Shown in pieces: positions 23,412 through 33,847 of a stretch of DNA of 64,000 nucleotides. Made by a program: the position numbers and the translations under genes. Below the pieces are notes generated by a model. It did not search any database. It saw nothing but the letters and a program-made list of their open reading frames with translations, and was not told where the DNA came from. The stretch is from Manihot esculenta (Eukaryota; Streptophyta; Magnoliopsida; Malpighiales; Euphorbiaceae). The stretch lies in NCBI RefSeq assembly GCF_001659605.2, contig NC_035169.2, positions 5,818,110-5,882,109 on the forward strand, written 5' to 3'. The stretch's first letter is position 1; the number at the start of each line of letters is the position of its first letter.

Positions 23412-24075
23412 GTGGATTATGTTTTTAAGTGGGTAGAAGCAAAAGCTACCCATACTAACGATACTAAAGTTATTATAGGTTTTATTAAGTTATATATTTT
23501 TAATAGGTATGGAGGTCCAAAAAGGCATAATCAGTAACCGTGGTACCTATTCTTGCAATAAAATAGTTGCAGCACTTTTCAATAAATATAGTGTCCATCA
23601 TCGAACTTTCACAGCATAATATCTACAAATAAATGGGTAAGCAGAAGTGTCCAATAGAGAGATTAAATCCATCTTTGAAAAAACTGTCCGTAAAGATTGG
23701 AGTCTTAGGTTGGAGGACGCCTTATGGGCATATTAAATAGCTTATACAACACCCATAGGCACGTCCTCTTACCGCCTTATCTATGGCAAGTCTTACCACG
23801 TACCTGTGGAGATTGAGCATAAGGCCTTCTGAGCAGTAAAATAATGCAATATGAGTATGGATAAAGTTGGTGTGCATCGTAAGCTAATTCAAAATGATAC
23901 TTATGATAATTCCAAAATTTATGAAGCACGAATAAAGGCGTTGCGTGATCAATTAATCTTTAGAAAATAATTTTAAGTGGGTCAAAAAGTTCTGCTATAT
24001 GATTCTAGACTAAAATTATTTCTTTGTAAATTACGCACTTTAATTCATGGTGCTGTAGAAATACGGAGTATGAAC
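23407..24075 (+). pseudogene. Ty3/gypsy integrase relic (Athila/Tat type)
   Basis: Plus-strand translation gives recognisable integrase-core pieces: a VDYVFKWVEAKA block, a catalytic-Glu neighbourhood ([15 protein letters not shown]), then EDALWAY, TPIGTSSYRLIYGK, PVEIEHKAF and a VGQKVLLYDSRLKLF tail. At least five stops and several frameshifts interrupt them. The Gly/Pro-rich second-Asp segment is degraded. It is a dead fragment with no LTR or other domain attached and ends near the start of the segmental duplication. Confidence 0.8.
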
Positions 24076-24084
24076 ACCAACAAA

Positions 24085-25130
24085 TCTCTAAATTGACTGC
24101 TAAAAATTATGTATTTTTATTTTAAGTCGTTTACTTTTTCTCTCCATTTGCTAAAAATATACGTTCGTCGTTGCCAATATCAGCTGTTTTAGAGGGCTTT
24201 TTTTTTCTCCATGTTTGAGGAGGCGTTTGAACTACAGCTCAAAAGCAACTGTGTAGATTTCATATATAAAAATTGATTTATATTTGTTTGATAAACTTAT
24301 TTATTTTAATAGTAAAATAAATAATTTAATATGATAAATTAATAATAATATATTTATATTAATAGCAAATAAATTATATAAATATACACTTATTACTTAA
24401 TTTATGTTTTAAATAGCTGCAATTATATAAAATTTTACTAAATACTTTATGTAAATAAGTTTGATGAGCTATAAAATAACTATCAACTAACAATAACAAT
24501 TACTAAAAAGAATAATAATGTAAATATAGCATAATATTAAATTAAAAAATATAAAATTAAAATGATATAAAAATTAGAGACTACTAAAATAATCAAGTAA
24601 ATATATCATATAAAATAAAAATATATATTTAAGTTCATCGATTCAAAATTCTTATAAAATGTTAGTTCACTAAATTTATTTACATGTGCATATAATATAA
24701 TTTTTTTACTTTTAATAAAATAAATGAGAGAAAATAATCCAGTTAAAAAAATGAGAGAAAAATAAATATTTTTTTATATTTACCTATATAATAAAAGTGT
24801 GAAAAATATAGAATTACAAAGTTAATATAATTTTAGATTGCGTGATAAATAATTATTAACAAACTACCTAATTAAACTTTAATTTCTAACTATGAATGCT
24901 TGAATAATTACTTTAATAAAAATTTTATATTTTTTATGACAATTAAATAATTTTAGTGTTTAAATTTTAATTATAATATATAAATTATAAATTATTAAGG
25001 CACATCAACAAAAACAAAAACTTACTGCTCTTATTTAACATTTTTTTTATAAATATTTTTAAATTAATAAATTTTTGTGTGATTAACAGTAAATTGTGTA
25101 TGGAGAAAGTAGCTAGATATTCTCATCCTA
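24085..25130. other. AT-rich non-coding lead of duplication unit 1
   Basis: Long A/T runs with no ORF or known motif. It aligns by eye with 48172-49510, apart from an extra segment at about 48880-49190 in the second copy. Confidence 0.5.
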
Positions 25131-28060
25131 TGATGATTCCATTAACTCATATCTATCTCAGGTTGCAACTCCATGATTTACATTCGATTACAGATCAGAA
25201 CATGTACGTTCGAAAGGCTTGGTAATGACATGGATAGTTTTGTTCAATTAGATCCTGAAAATTTCACTTGTAAATGAAGATATTACATGAAGATACGCAT
25301 GAGATGGGATGTCAATAAACCCAGACGTACGACTTTGAAGCTGCGAAAGAAGGATGCTTTTGACTGGTACTGGGTTTCACTGAAGTATGAATGGATCCCG
25401 AGTTTTTGCTATATTTGTGGATTTATGGACCTCATCTTCAAGCTTCATCACGACGATCACAAATGAATATAGGTTCGAAATGGCTTCGTAAGGAAGAACA
25501 CTCTTATTTCAATAGTGGCGACAGAAATGGTGATCAGAACTGGCATGGAGGCGTAGCTGTTATGGATAGTCCCGATTTTGGAGGCATGCAATCTAGAAAA
25601 TCTTGGGGGGTGGGAAATTCAAACAAGGGAGTTAATTTAGGAGGTGATAAGGGAGCTAATAAAGAGACAATATATCAGCAAAAATCTTGTTATGGATTTG
25701 AATTCAAATAACAAAGGCGATGGAGTGGTTATTGCCAATCCAAAAAGGAAGCGTATAGGCCAAGATGATGAGGCTAAGAGAAACCTTCAGATTCGAAGTC
25801 CATTCAGGATCAAAAAAATGGAAGAGCGATGGGTACTTGTTCCTAGGCCGTCGTAACAAATGAGTCAATTAAGCTAAATTGTCCTTGGCAACCCACAGGT
25901 AATGCAAACTCTATGATAACTACGATAGCTAGTTAGACAAAGAGGAATGGATTTTACTGTTCTTGTTGGAACAATTTATAATTCAATTAAAATTGGTAAA
26001 ATAAGAACTTTATTAGATTATGACGATTTCTTTTTAGTAGACAGTATTGAGCACAGTCACAGATTAACACTTTTATAGAAATGAATAGGGTTGATTTATT
26101 TGGCTCTTCTCATTATCATAATGACGTTAAGGTGTCTCTATTAGGTCTTGATCCATGGAGAACAACGGGCTTTTATGGGCTAGCTAATCGAGCTAGAATA
26201 CATGAGACTTGGGATTTACTAGTACAATTATTCTCGATGAGCAATCTTTCTTAGATTTGTATAGGTATCTTAACGACATCCTTCATAATTATGAGAAGAA
26301 AGGGGTCTTCCATAACCAACAAATTTGTTACAGGGCTTTGAAAATGCAATTACAGGAGAGGGTCTTTTTTATTATTTTTTGTTAATTGGATATAAGTTTA
26401 CGTGGGACAAGGGAAGGATAGGAGTTAATCATGTTGAAGCCAAACTTGATCGTTGTTTGGTGTCTAGTCGTTGGAGGAGTAAATTTGCATTGGCAAAGGG
26501 TTTAGTTTTGGATATTTCCACGTCCGACCATCTACCAATTTTGTTACAGGTACAGATTTTTGTTCCAAGACAGGAAGCCCATCTTTTTCATTTTAAGAAT
26601 CAATAGACTAGAGAATCAGATTGTTGAAACTTGTTGGACGAATACAGTAACACATGATATTCATCATAAGCTTACTGTTTCTAGCCAAAAATTGAATGAG
26701 TGGGGCCAGAATTGCAGGAACAAATTTAAGAAAGGGATTGAGGATTGTAGAATACAGATTCGTCGATTGAAGGGTCGAAGAATAGTGAGTGGTCGAAGAA
26801 TAGTGAGTGATCGACAAAAATTCCTATATTCTAAAAATAGGTTGGCTGAACTTTTTGAACAACGGGAGCTTTTTCGGAAACAATGGGTAAAGGAAGCTTA
26901 GTTAAGGGATGATAATTGTAATACCCGGTTTTTCCATGCGAAAGCTACTGCCAAGCAGAAAAGAAATCGAATAGAGCATCACGAAGACAGAGGCAGTGAC
27001 TGGCAGAATCACCTAATTTCTTATTATTTTGGCGAACTCTATAGGTCACAAGCCTGTGCACCAGATCGTGTTATTAATCTTGTCCCTAACTGTGTCACGG
27101 AAGAGGATAATCAAATGCTGGAGGAGGAGGAGTTGTTTACTAGTGATAATATAAGAAAGGTAATGTTTAGTATGGGGCGTAACAAGCCACCTGGGATTGA
27201 CGGATTAAACCCCTAAGTTTTTTTCAAATGTATTGGGATGTTATTGGAGCTAATTTCTCTTCTTTTTGTATTTCATGTGCTACCTCAGGGACATTTTCGA
27301 AGTCATTAAATGATATTGTCCTAGTACTTATCCAAAAAAACAAAACCCAAAATGTATGTCAAAGTTATTACCCATATGTTTGCTAATAGATTGAAGCTTA
27401 CTTTGCCACATATTATCTCTCTAACCTAGAGTGCGTTTATGGTGAGACGACATCTTCAAGATGTTCTCTGGTTGCTTTTGAAATGCTTCGTTATTTGAGA
27501 GCTAAAAGGAATGGAAAGGTTGGATATGCAGTGCTAAAGATGAATATTAGTAAGGCATACGATAGATTGGAATGGTATTTTTTGAAAACAATAATACAGA
27601 AGATGGGGTTTAGTGATAAATGGGTTGACTGATATTTCTGTATGTTTCAATGGTTTCTTATTAGGTTCTTCGACAAGTGAATTTTATTGGACCGATTTTT
27701 CCAAGAAGGGAATTGAGGCCAGAGATCCCTTAAATCCATATCTTTTCATTATTTGTGCAGAAGCTCTATCGAAACTTATCGAGATTCGAGTGGTTTTAAG
27801 TGTTATTCATGGTATTAGAATCATTACAGGCACTTCAACTATATCTCTCTCTTTTCCATAGATGATAGTGTGTTTTTTTTAAGGTGAAATCTAAAGAGAT
27901 GCAAGAAATTAAAAATCTTTTAATGGAGTATGTGCAAGCATCTGGAAAGGCAATCAACTTCAATAAATCATTGATTTACTTTAAGTTACAGGTTGAGCAG
28001 CATGATGATCTTGGAATATTTGGGCCTTCTTATGATTATTGACAAAAAAAAAAAACTTTG
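25130..28060 (+). mobile_element. L1-type LINE relic, copy 1
   Basis: Plus-strand pieces, all frame-broken, follow the order of a plant L1 LINE. First comes an ORF1 zinc-knuckle-like segment (YEWIPSFCYICGF, 25385-25430). Then an AP-endonuclease (DPWRTTGFYG near 26150, YKFTWDKGRIGVNHVEAKLD at 26390-26450, DHLPILLQ at 26527). Then RT, with a KPPGIDGLNP motif near 27185 and a decayed DPLNPYLFIICAEALSKLI at 27724-27780. Many stops and frameshifts are present, and no poly(A) tail or target duplication was defined. Copy 2 is at 49510-50539 plus 57377-58815. Confidence 0.75.
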
Positions 28061-28079
28061 ATTTTGTAAAGGATATACA

Positions 28080-28424
28080 AAAAAAGAGGCCTTCCAATAG
28101 CCATTGGCAGAAACAACTAGATTGCATATACAGTTTTTTTTTCTTTTTCTTTTTCTCAAAATAGATTGCAATGCAAATACATCTACTGTCATGCCTACAT
28201 TTTGAAAGACTTGTGACTAATACAGATGCCAAAATGCAATGACCTCTTAATTTTTTCCCTTTTCCAAACATGCCAGGATGTTATTTGCTAGTTATGATGA
28301 ACAATAGAGAAGAAGCTTTACTATTGAGAAAGCTCCAAGGTTCCATTCTAATTCCTATTATCATATCCCGCCATTAAAAAAAATTAAAATTTAAAAGTAA
28401 AATTAATTATAAAACAATTATTAA

Positions 28425-28456
<32 letters not shown>

Positions 28457-30240
28457 TTAAAAACTTTGATTTCGGGAAGGGTTCAGCAGCGCATCTTCTT
28501 CCTCTTGATTCATGAAAACAGAAGCGCACCTTCTTCCTCTTGATTAATGAAAACAGAGTAAAACTCTGTTATTTAAAAAAAAAAATTATTTCTTTTTAAT
28601 CCAAATCAATTTATAAACTTTCAAAATTCTCAATTAGATCTTATTTAAATCAATATCCTGATCAGAGACTCCAATAATTGAATAGGTGAGTTTTATTGCT
28701 TTTATTCGAATTATTACGATATAATTTATTTTTTCTACCATTAAATAATAATTTTTGTGATTTGATAATTTAAAGGAGATAAGTTTTAGTTAGATCCAAT
28801 TAATAAGATTCTATATTTTTTTGGATTGATGATTTTCATAGATTGATCCAAATAATATTTATAGTTTATTGTGTATTTTTATTGAGTCTGTGAAATTTTG
28901 GGAGGTCTAGTTATGCTGAAATATTGTCGAATTTTTCTTAAAAATATATATAAAAATATATTTAAAATTCGCATTTTATATTTTCACCCTAGAATATTTA
29001 TTTATCACTTATATTATTTTTCTTCTTAATTCTAGGGGAAGACCCAACTTTCAATGTAGATAATAGAGTGTTCCTGCTATCTAACCCCTATTTTGTTTTC
29101 AGGTGAGTGAATAAATATGTAAGATTGATAATTTTCTTAAATAGATTTATATATGTATTATTTTATTTATTTAAAATTGGGAATAGATAAAACGAATTCA
29201 TATTTCTTGAATGAATAAAAATTAAATTTAAAGTATAGCCGAATATATTCTATATATGCACCGAACAGATAATACATTGATGAGAAGTGATTTATTTTCA
29301 GTTTAATATATATTTATATTATCTTTTTCAGCTTAGTATATATTTATATTGTCTTTGGGACAACGTTTGATATACAGACATCTTTTGAGGTGCTCTCAGA
29401 CTGTCATTAATTTATTTTATCCTGAAATACTAGTATTATCCACAAAGAGTATGAATATATGCAGATTTTATTTTTTCACATTTATAATATTTGGATTCAT
29501 TATCCCGCAGTGATATTTTAGTAATTTTGTGTTCAGCTTAATTTATATAAATTTTAAATTATATTGTATTTATTTATCTGACTTATTTTAGCTAAATATT
29601 TAGTACTATTAAATATCTAAATTTTATCTTTTCCCTTTGTTATTTATTTATCCGTTCACTGAGTAAATTGTACTCACCGTTTATATTTTTAATATTATAT
29701 ATCCTTTTCTGTGATCCACTCCTAGCAGTTTTCATCTTCTAATTTTATCTTCCTTCCACTTCGTCCACTCAGAGTCTAATAGAGGTCGGGCCAATCCTAA
29801 ATTCTTTGCAACTTTTTTGTAATTTTGAAAGATAATATATAAATTGTATATTCAAGTACTAGATGTATTTCTGTTTGGTGTAAATATATTAAAAATTGAC
29901 TAGACCAGCCATCAGTTCTCTTTTTTATGTTTAATATTTTATGACACCTATTCTAAAAATAAAAAAATAGTTGTTAAAAAATATTTATATATAAAAAATA
30001 TTAATCAAATATAGATAGTCGGGTCTTAATTTTTAGCTAAATAAAAAAAATAAAAGTTAGTCACTCATATTACTGATTATATTCTAAATTTTACTAACTA
30101 TGCTTTTTATTTTAATAAACGAAGAAAGTTTAAAATATAATTTTATTATTTTATAAAAATTAAGAGTTCAATTAATAAAATTTAAAAGTAGATAGTAATA
30201 AATCAACAATAATATAGTTAATTTACATTTAATTGTTACA
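28080..30240 (-). pseudogene. Stranded last exon and intron of a lost MATE gene copy (unit 1), interrupted
   Basis: At 28358-28317 the minus strand matches exon 13 of the MATE gene at 43458-43416 (PWSF core), but the stop codon region is altered and substitutions are frequent. The 3' flank at 28080-28310 matches the MATE 3' flank at about 43230-43410. After a 1.6-kb insertion, 29947-30240 continues as sequence homologous to MATE intron 12. No other exon is present, so only the gene's 3' end was left. Confidence 0.65.
28359..29946. mobile_element. Probable solo LTR inserted in the stranded MATE exon
   Basis: A 1588-bp insert is absent from the paralogous site near 59085. It is flanked by CCTAT on both sides (28354-28358, 29947-29951). 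Its ends are short inverted repeats (TATCATA / TATGACA), consistent with TG...CA LTR ends in which one base has mutated. It has no ORF and is AT-rich, with a (TAA)n run near 28425-28455. The superfamily and orientation are not determined. Confidence 0.6.
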
Positions 30241-30394
30241 GTTGTCTTAAATTTAGGGTGCATTCATTATGTGACTTTTTTTTTTATTTTATAAAAAAAT
30301 ACAAAAGTTATTCATTTAAAAGTATTGCATTTTTATTTATACTACTTGTTAAAAAAATATTTTTAAAATTAAAAAAATAAAAACTAAAAACAAC

Positions 30395-31843
30395 TGTTGG
30401 ACCTAAATGTCCTAATCCTTGTTTTGATGATTAATAAACAATTGGTGTGCTACTAATTATCTTCAAAGGTGTTTGTATTGAGCTTGCAGGTTCCCTATTG
30501 AAATAAATGAAATTGCTTCAATCACAAAAGTGAAAAGTGCCAATTATGGAAGCATACCACAAGAAAGGGATAAGAAATTATTTTTGTTTATGCCTTGTTA
30601 AATTCTATTCATTGTAAATTTCAAGTAATTGATTGTGATGGCTCAAGGGCTCTTTCATTTCTAAAAGTTCTTTTAGATATGGCCACTTTTTAAAAGTACT
30701 TGACTTTCAGGGACCAAAATGAAATTTTCCAAAAGAAGTGATTTTGAAATTATTTTTCATCAAAATGAAAGATCTAAAAATATAGGTTGCAAAAGTTCAA
30801 ACGGTTTGAAAAAAGGATTTTTACAGCCTAAGTTATGATTTTTCAAAGATTTAAAGAATTAATTTTTGCCCCCCCTAAAGTCATCTTTCGGCTTCCGAAA
30901 GTCAGGGACAGAAACGAAAGTCCCCTATGTTCGGCCGCCGAACATTGACTTTCGGCCGCCGAAAGTGGATTTTCAACCAGCCCCCTGAAGTGCAACCTTC
31001 GGCTTCCGAAAGTGAGGGACAGAGACGAAAGTCCCGCACTTTCGGCCGCCGAACTTTTAACCTTCGGCCGCCGAAAGTTGGTTCTAAGTCTGCCTCCGAA
31101 GCCAAAAGTTCGGCTTCCGAAAGAGAGGAACAGAAACGAAAGTCCACTATGTTCGGCCGCCGAACATTGAGTTTAGGCCGCCGAAAGTTCAGTTTTAAAG
31201 GAATAGTTTCTTCGCCCCAAATGGTTCGGCCGCCGAACTCTAAGCTTAGGCCGCCGAACCTGAGTTTTTCTGAACGCGGTGTAACGGTTATTTCTGAACA
31301 TAAACGGCTCTTTTTGCATTTAATGCACCCCCAACGGCCATATTTATGAATGAACTATAAATACAACTTGTTTTTGTTGTTGTAAGGTTACAACAACCAT
31401 CTAAGAAAATATTTATTGAGATTACAGCTTTATCATTCTCTCTCTCTCTCAAAACCTTGAGCCAAAGCATTGATTTCTTGAAAGCTTGATTTGTGTTGTA
31501 ATTGATTGGCTTTTCAGATTGAGTAAAGGTTGTTGAGAGATTCTGTTGTTGTGAGTGTGGCATTGAGCAAAGAATAGCTCTTGAGTTGAAAAAGAGATTT
31601 GTAAAGAGCAAAGGCTTGCTCTAAGATTGTAAGGGTTTTGATCTTCACCCAAAGAAGATTTGATAGTGGAGTTGAACTCTCAAGTGGAGCTTGAGGAGAG
31701 GACGTAGGCTTGGATAGCTGAACCTCTATAAATCTTTGTGTTGATTTTTCTCTTCCCTATTCTCTTCCAATTTCTTGTCTTTCCCATTAAATTTTTTATA
31801 AACCCAATTCACCCCCCCTCTTGGGTTGCCTCAAGGGACAACA
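30395..31843 (+). repeat. 5' LTR of the copia element
   Basis: Its U3 holds three tandem units of about 112 bp starting near 30885, 30997 and 31108, followed by a shorter tail to about 31262. Each unit contains a TTCGGCTTCCGAA-type dyad, a GGGACAGA(A/G)ACGAAAGTCCC dyad and, as a rule, two TTCGGCCGCCGAA dyads. A CT-rich stretch (31436-31450) follows the TATA box. Minus-strand ORFs here are shadows of this structure. Confidence 0.92.
31356..31363 (+). promoter_or_regulatory. TATA box of the copia 5' LTR
   Basis: TATAAATA lies about 95 bp downstream of the last TTCGGC-type dyad and upstream of a TTGTTGTTG-rich probable start region. The identical box in the 3' LTR is at 40972-40979. Confidence 0.7.
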
Positions 31844-31845
31844 AG

Positions 31846-31857
31846 TGGTATCAAAGC
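31846..31857 (+). other. Primer-binding site (iMet type)
   Basis: TGGTATCAAAGC begins two bases after the LTR end. It differs by one base from the usual TGGTATCAGAGC site complementary to initiator tRNA-Met. Confidence 0.9.
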
Positions 31858-31904
31858 TAAGTCTCCCTTTCTTGAAGATATAATTATCTTGGAGTAAAGA
31901 TCAA

Positions 31905-33833
31905 ATGGCAGCCCTCAATTCTCAAGAAGGTCAATCGGTTGTGAGACCACCTTTCTTTGATGGAAATGACTTTCTATATTGGAAAAATAGAATGTATTAT
32001 TTCCTTAAATCGGAAGGAGTTGATTTGTGGGACATTGTAGAGAATGGGCCTTTCTTTCCCACAAGATTCATTGATGGAAACCAAGAGCAAAAACCTAAGA
32101 GTGAATGGAGTGAGCTAGAGAAGAGAAGGGTAGCCCTCAATGACAAAGCCATTCACATCTTGTTTTGTGCTCTTAGTAGAAGTGAGTACAACAAAGTATG
32201 CATGAAGTCCACCGCCAAGGAAATTTGGGATGCTTTGGTTGTCACTCATGAAGGTACCAATCAAGTCAAGGAAAACAAGATGGAATCCCTCATCTATCAA
32301 TATGAGTTGTTCAAGATGAAATCCGATGAAACTATTAGCCAAATGTATGATAGGTTCATTGAGATCATTGGAGGGATGAAATCTCTTGGGAAGACATTCA
32401 CAAATGAAGAGTTGGTGAAGAAAATCCTAAGATGTCTACCTAAAGAATGGCTACCAAAGGTAACTTCCTTAAAGGATGCCAAAGACTTGACCAAAGTGCA
32501 ATTGGATGAACTCTTGGGGAATCTCATTGACTATGAGATGACTCTAAAGAGAGAGCAAGTGGAGGAACCTAGCAAGATGAAAAAGAACATTGCTCTAAGG
32601 GTAGCCTCCGAAGATACTAGTGAGGAAGAAGAAGAAATAAGTGAGGAAGAATTGGCCTTGGTAACTAGGAGAATAAGGAAGTTGCTTCTCCAAAATAAAA
32701 GGTTCATCCCAAGGAAGAATTTTAGAAAGGAAAAGGGTGAATCAAGCAAAAAGGAAGTAGTCATTTGCTATGAATGTAATAAGCCGGGTCACTACAAAGT
32801 GGATTGTCCCAAGTTGAAGAAGCCTATCAAGAAGTTCAAGAAGAAGGCCTTCAAAGCAACATGGGATGAGTCAAGTGATTCCGAAGAAGAGGAGGTTGGT
32901 GATGAAATTGCCAACATGTGCTTCATGGCTCTAGAGGAAAGCTCCGATGAGGTAACTACTCTTGATGACTTTACTTTAAATGATGATGATGTTGAGTTTT
33001 CATATGATGAACTTGTAGGTGCTTTAAAATTGATGAATGATGAGCTTGAAAAGAGTCATAGGAAAAATAAAATTTTGAAATGTGAGTTAGCAAGCTTTAA
33101 AAAGGAAAGTGAGAACTCACCTAAGGAACCTTTACCCTCAAATGATTCTTTACAAAAATCCTTAGATGAGCTCTCACTAGAAAATAAAAATTTGAAAAAT
33201 GAAATCCTTGAGTTGAAAAATTCTCTTTCAAAACTTTTAAAAGGCAAGGACAAACTTGATGAGATTTTAGACTCTCAAAGGTCTCCTAGCATCAAGTATG
33301 GCCTTGGCTATGACAAATCAACTCAAGCAAATTTTTCTAAAACCGTTTTTGTTAAAGCTACCAACTCACATGAACCTAAGGTTTCTAGTTCAAATGGAAA
33401 TGTGCCTAAAGTTTCTAGTAGCAATATGTCTATGAGGAATGCACCTACAAGGAATGCACATGTACACCAATCCACTAGTTACAACACTCATATAAGACAC
33501 ACACCTAGGCAATTTGCTTATAAGAGAAATGATCATTATAGAACACACACTTCTAGTTCACAAAATCACCACTCTAATCATATCTCTTGCTCACATGCTT
33601 TTAATAAGCAAAGGAGAAATGGCCACATGAGAACTCAAACACACTCACTCACCTATGGACCTAGAGTAAGAAGGTTCAATGGTCATTGTCACTATTGTGG
33701 CAAGTTTGGTCACACCAACTATAAGTGCTCTATTAGAAAATTGCATCTTGGATATGGTAGCATATGGAAATTGGATAGTGGAATGACTAACCCCCAAGGA
33801 CCCAAGTACATTTGGGTACCTAAAAGTGTTTAA
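31905..33833 (+). CDS. Copia gag protein with two zinc knuckles
   Basis: This 642-codon ORF starts 48 bases after the primer-binding site and is fully open. The N-terminal 230 residues form a copia-type gag core (FDGNDFLYWKNRMYYFLKSE at the start). A first CCHC knuckle, CYECNKPGHYKVDCP, lies near residue 287, with an acidic Ser/Glu region on each side. A Lys/Glu/Leu-rich, probably coiled-coil stretch follows at about 370-450, then a His/Ser/Asn-rich linker. A second knuckle, CHYCGKFGHTNYKC, lies near residue 594. The protein would assemble the virus-like particle and bind element RNA. The frame ends at a stop 14 bases before pol opens in another frame. Long gag with two separated knuckles is a Sirevirus trait. 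Confidence 0.9.
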   Translation: MAALNSQEGQSVVRPPFFDGNDFLYWKNRMYYFLKSEGVDLWDIVENGPFFPTRFIDGNQEQKPKSEWSELEKRRVALNDKAIHILFCALSRSEYNKVCMKSTAKEIWDALVVTHEGTNQVKENKMESLIYQYELFKMKSDETISQMYDRFIEIIGGMKSLGKTFTNEELVKKILRCLPKEWLPKVTSLKDAKDLTKVQLDELLGNLIDYEMTLKREQVEEPSKMKKNIALRVASEDTSEEEEEISEEELALVTRRIRKLLLQNKRFIPRKNFRKEKGESSKKEVVICYECNKPGHYKVDCPKLKKPIKKFKKKAFKATWDESSDSEEEEVGDEIANMCFMALEESSDEVTTLDDFTLNDDDVEFSYDELVGALKLMNDELEKSHRKNKILKCELASFKKESENSPKEPLPSNDSLQKSLDELSLENKNLKNEILELKNSLSKLLKGKDKLDEILDSQRSPSIKYGLGYDKSTQANFSKTVFVKATNSHEPKVSSSNGNVPKVSSSNMSMRNAPTRNAHVHQSTSYNTHIRHTPRQFAYKRNDHYRTHTSSSQNHHSNHISCSHAFNKQRRNGHMRTQTHSLTYGPRVRRFNGHCHYCGKFGHTNYKCSIRKLHLGYGSIWKLDSGMTNPQGPKYIWVPKSV

Positions 33834-33847
33834 ATTCTTTCTTTTAG

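Noticed and set aside
25391..25856. Small plus-strand ORFs near 25.4-25.9 kb as host genes
   Set aside because: Their translation matches the zinc-knuckle part of plant LINE ORF1, and the same sequence recurs in the second LINE copy.
30885..31262. CRISPR-like array (regular palindromic repeats)
   Set aside because: The repeats are short dyads inside a retrotransposon LTR in a plant genome. There are no uniform unique spacers and no cas genes.
30902..31652. Open frames in the copia LTRs (and their copies at 40518-41268)
   Set aside because: They are inside identical LTRs, on both strands, and driven by dyad repeats. Their exact repetition only reflects LTR identity.
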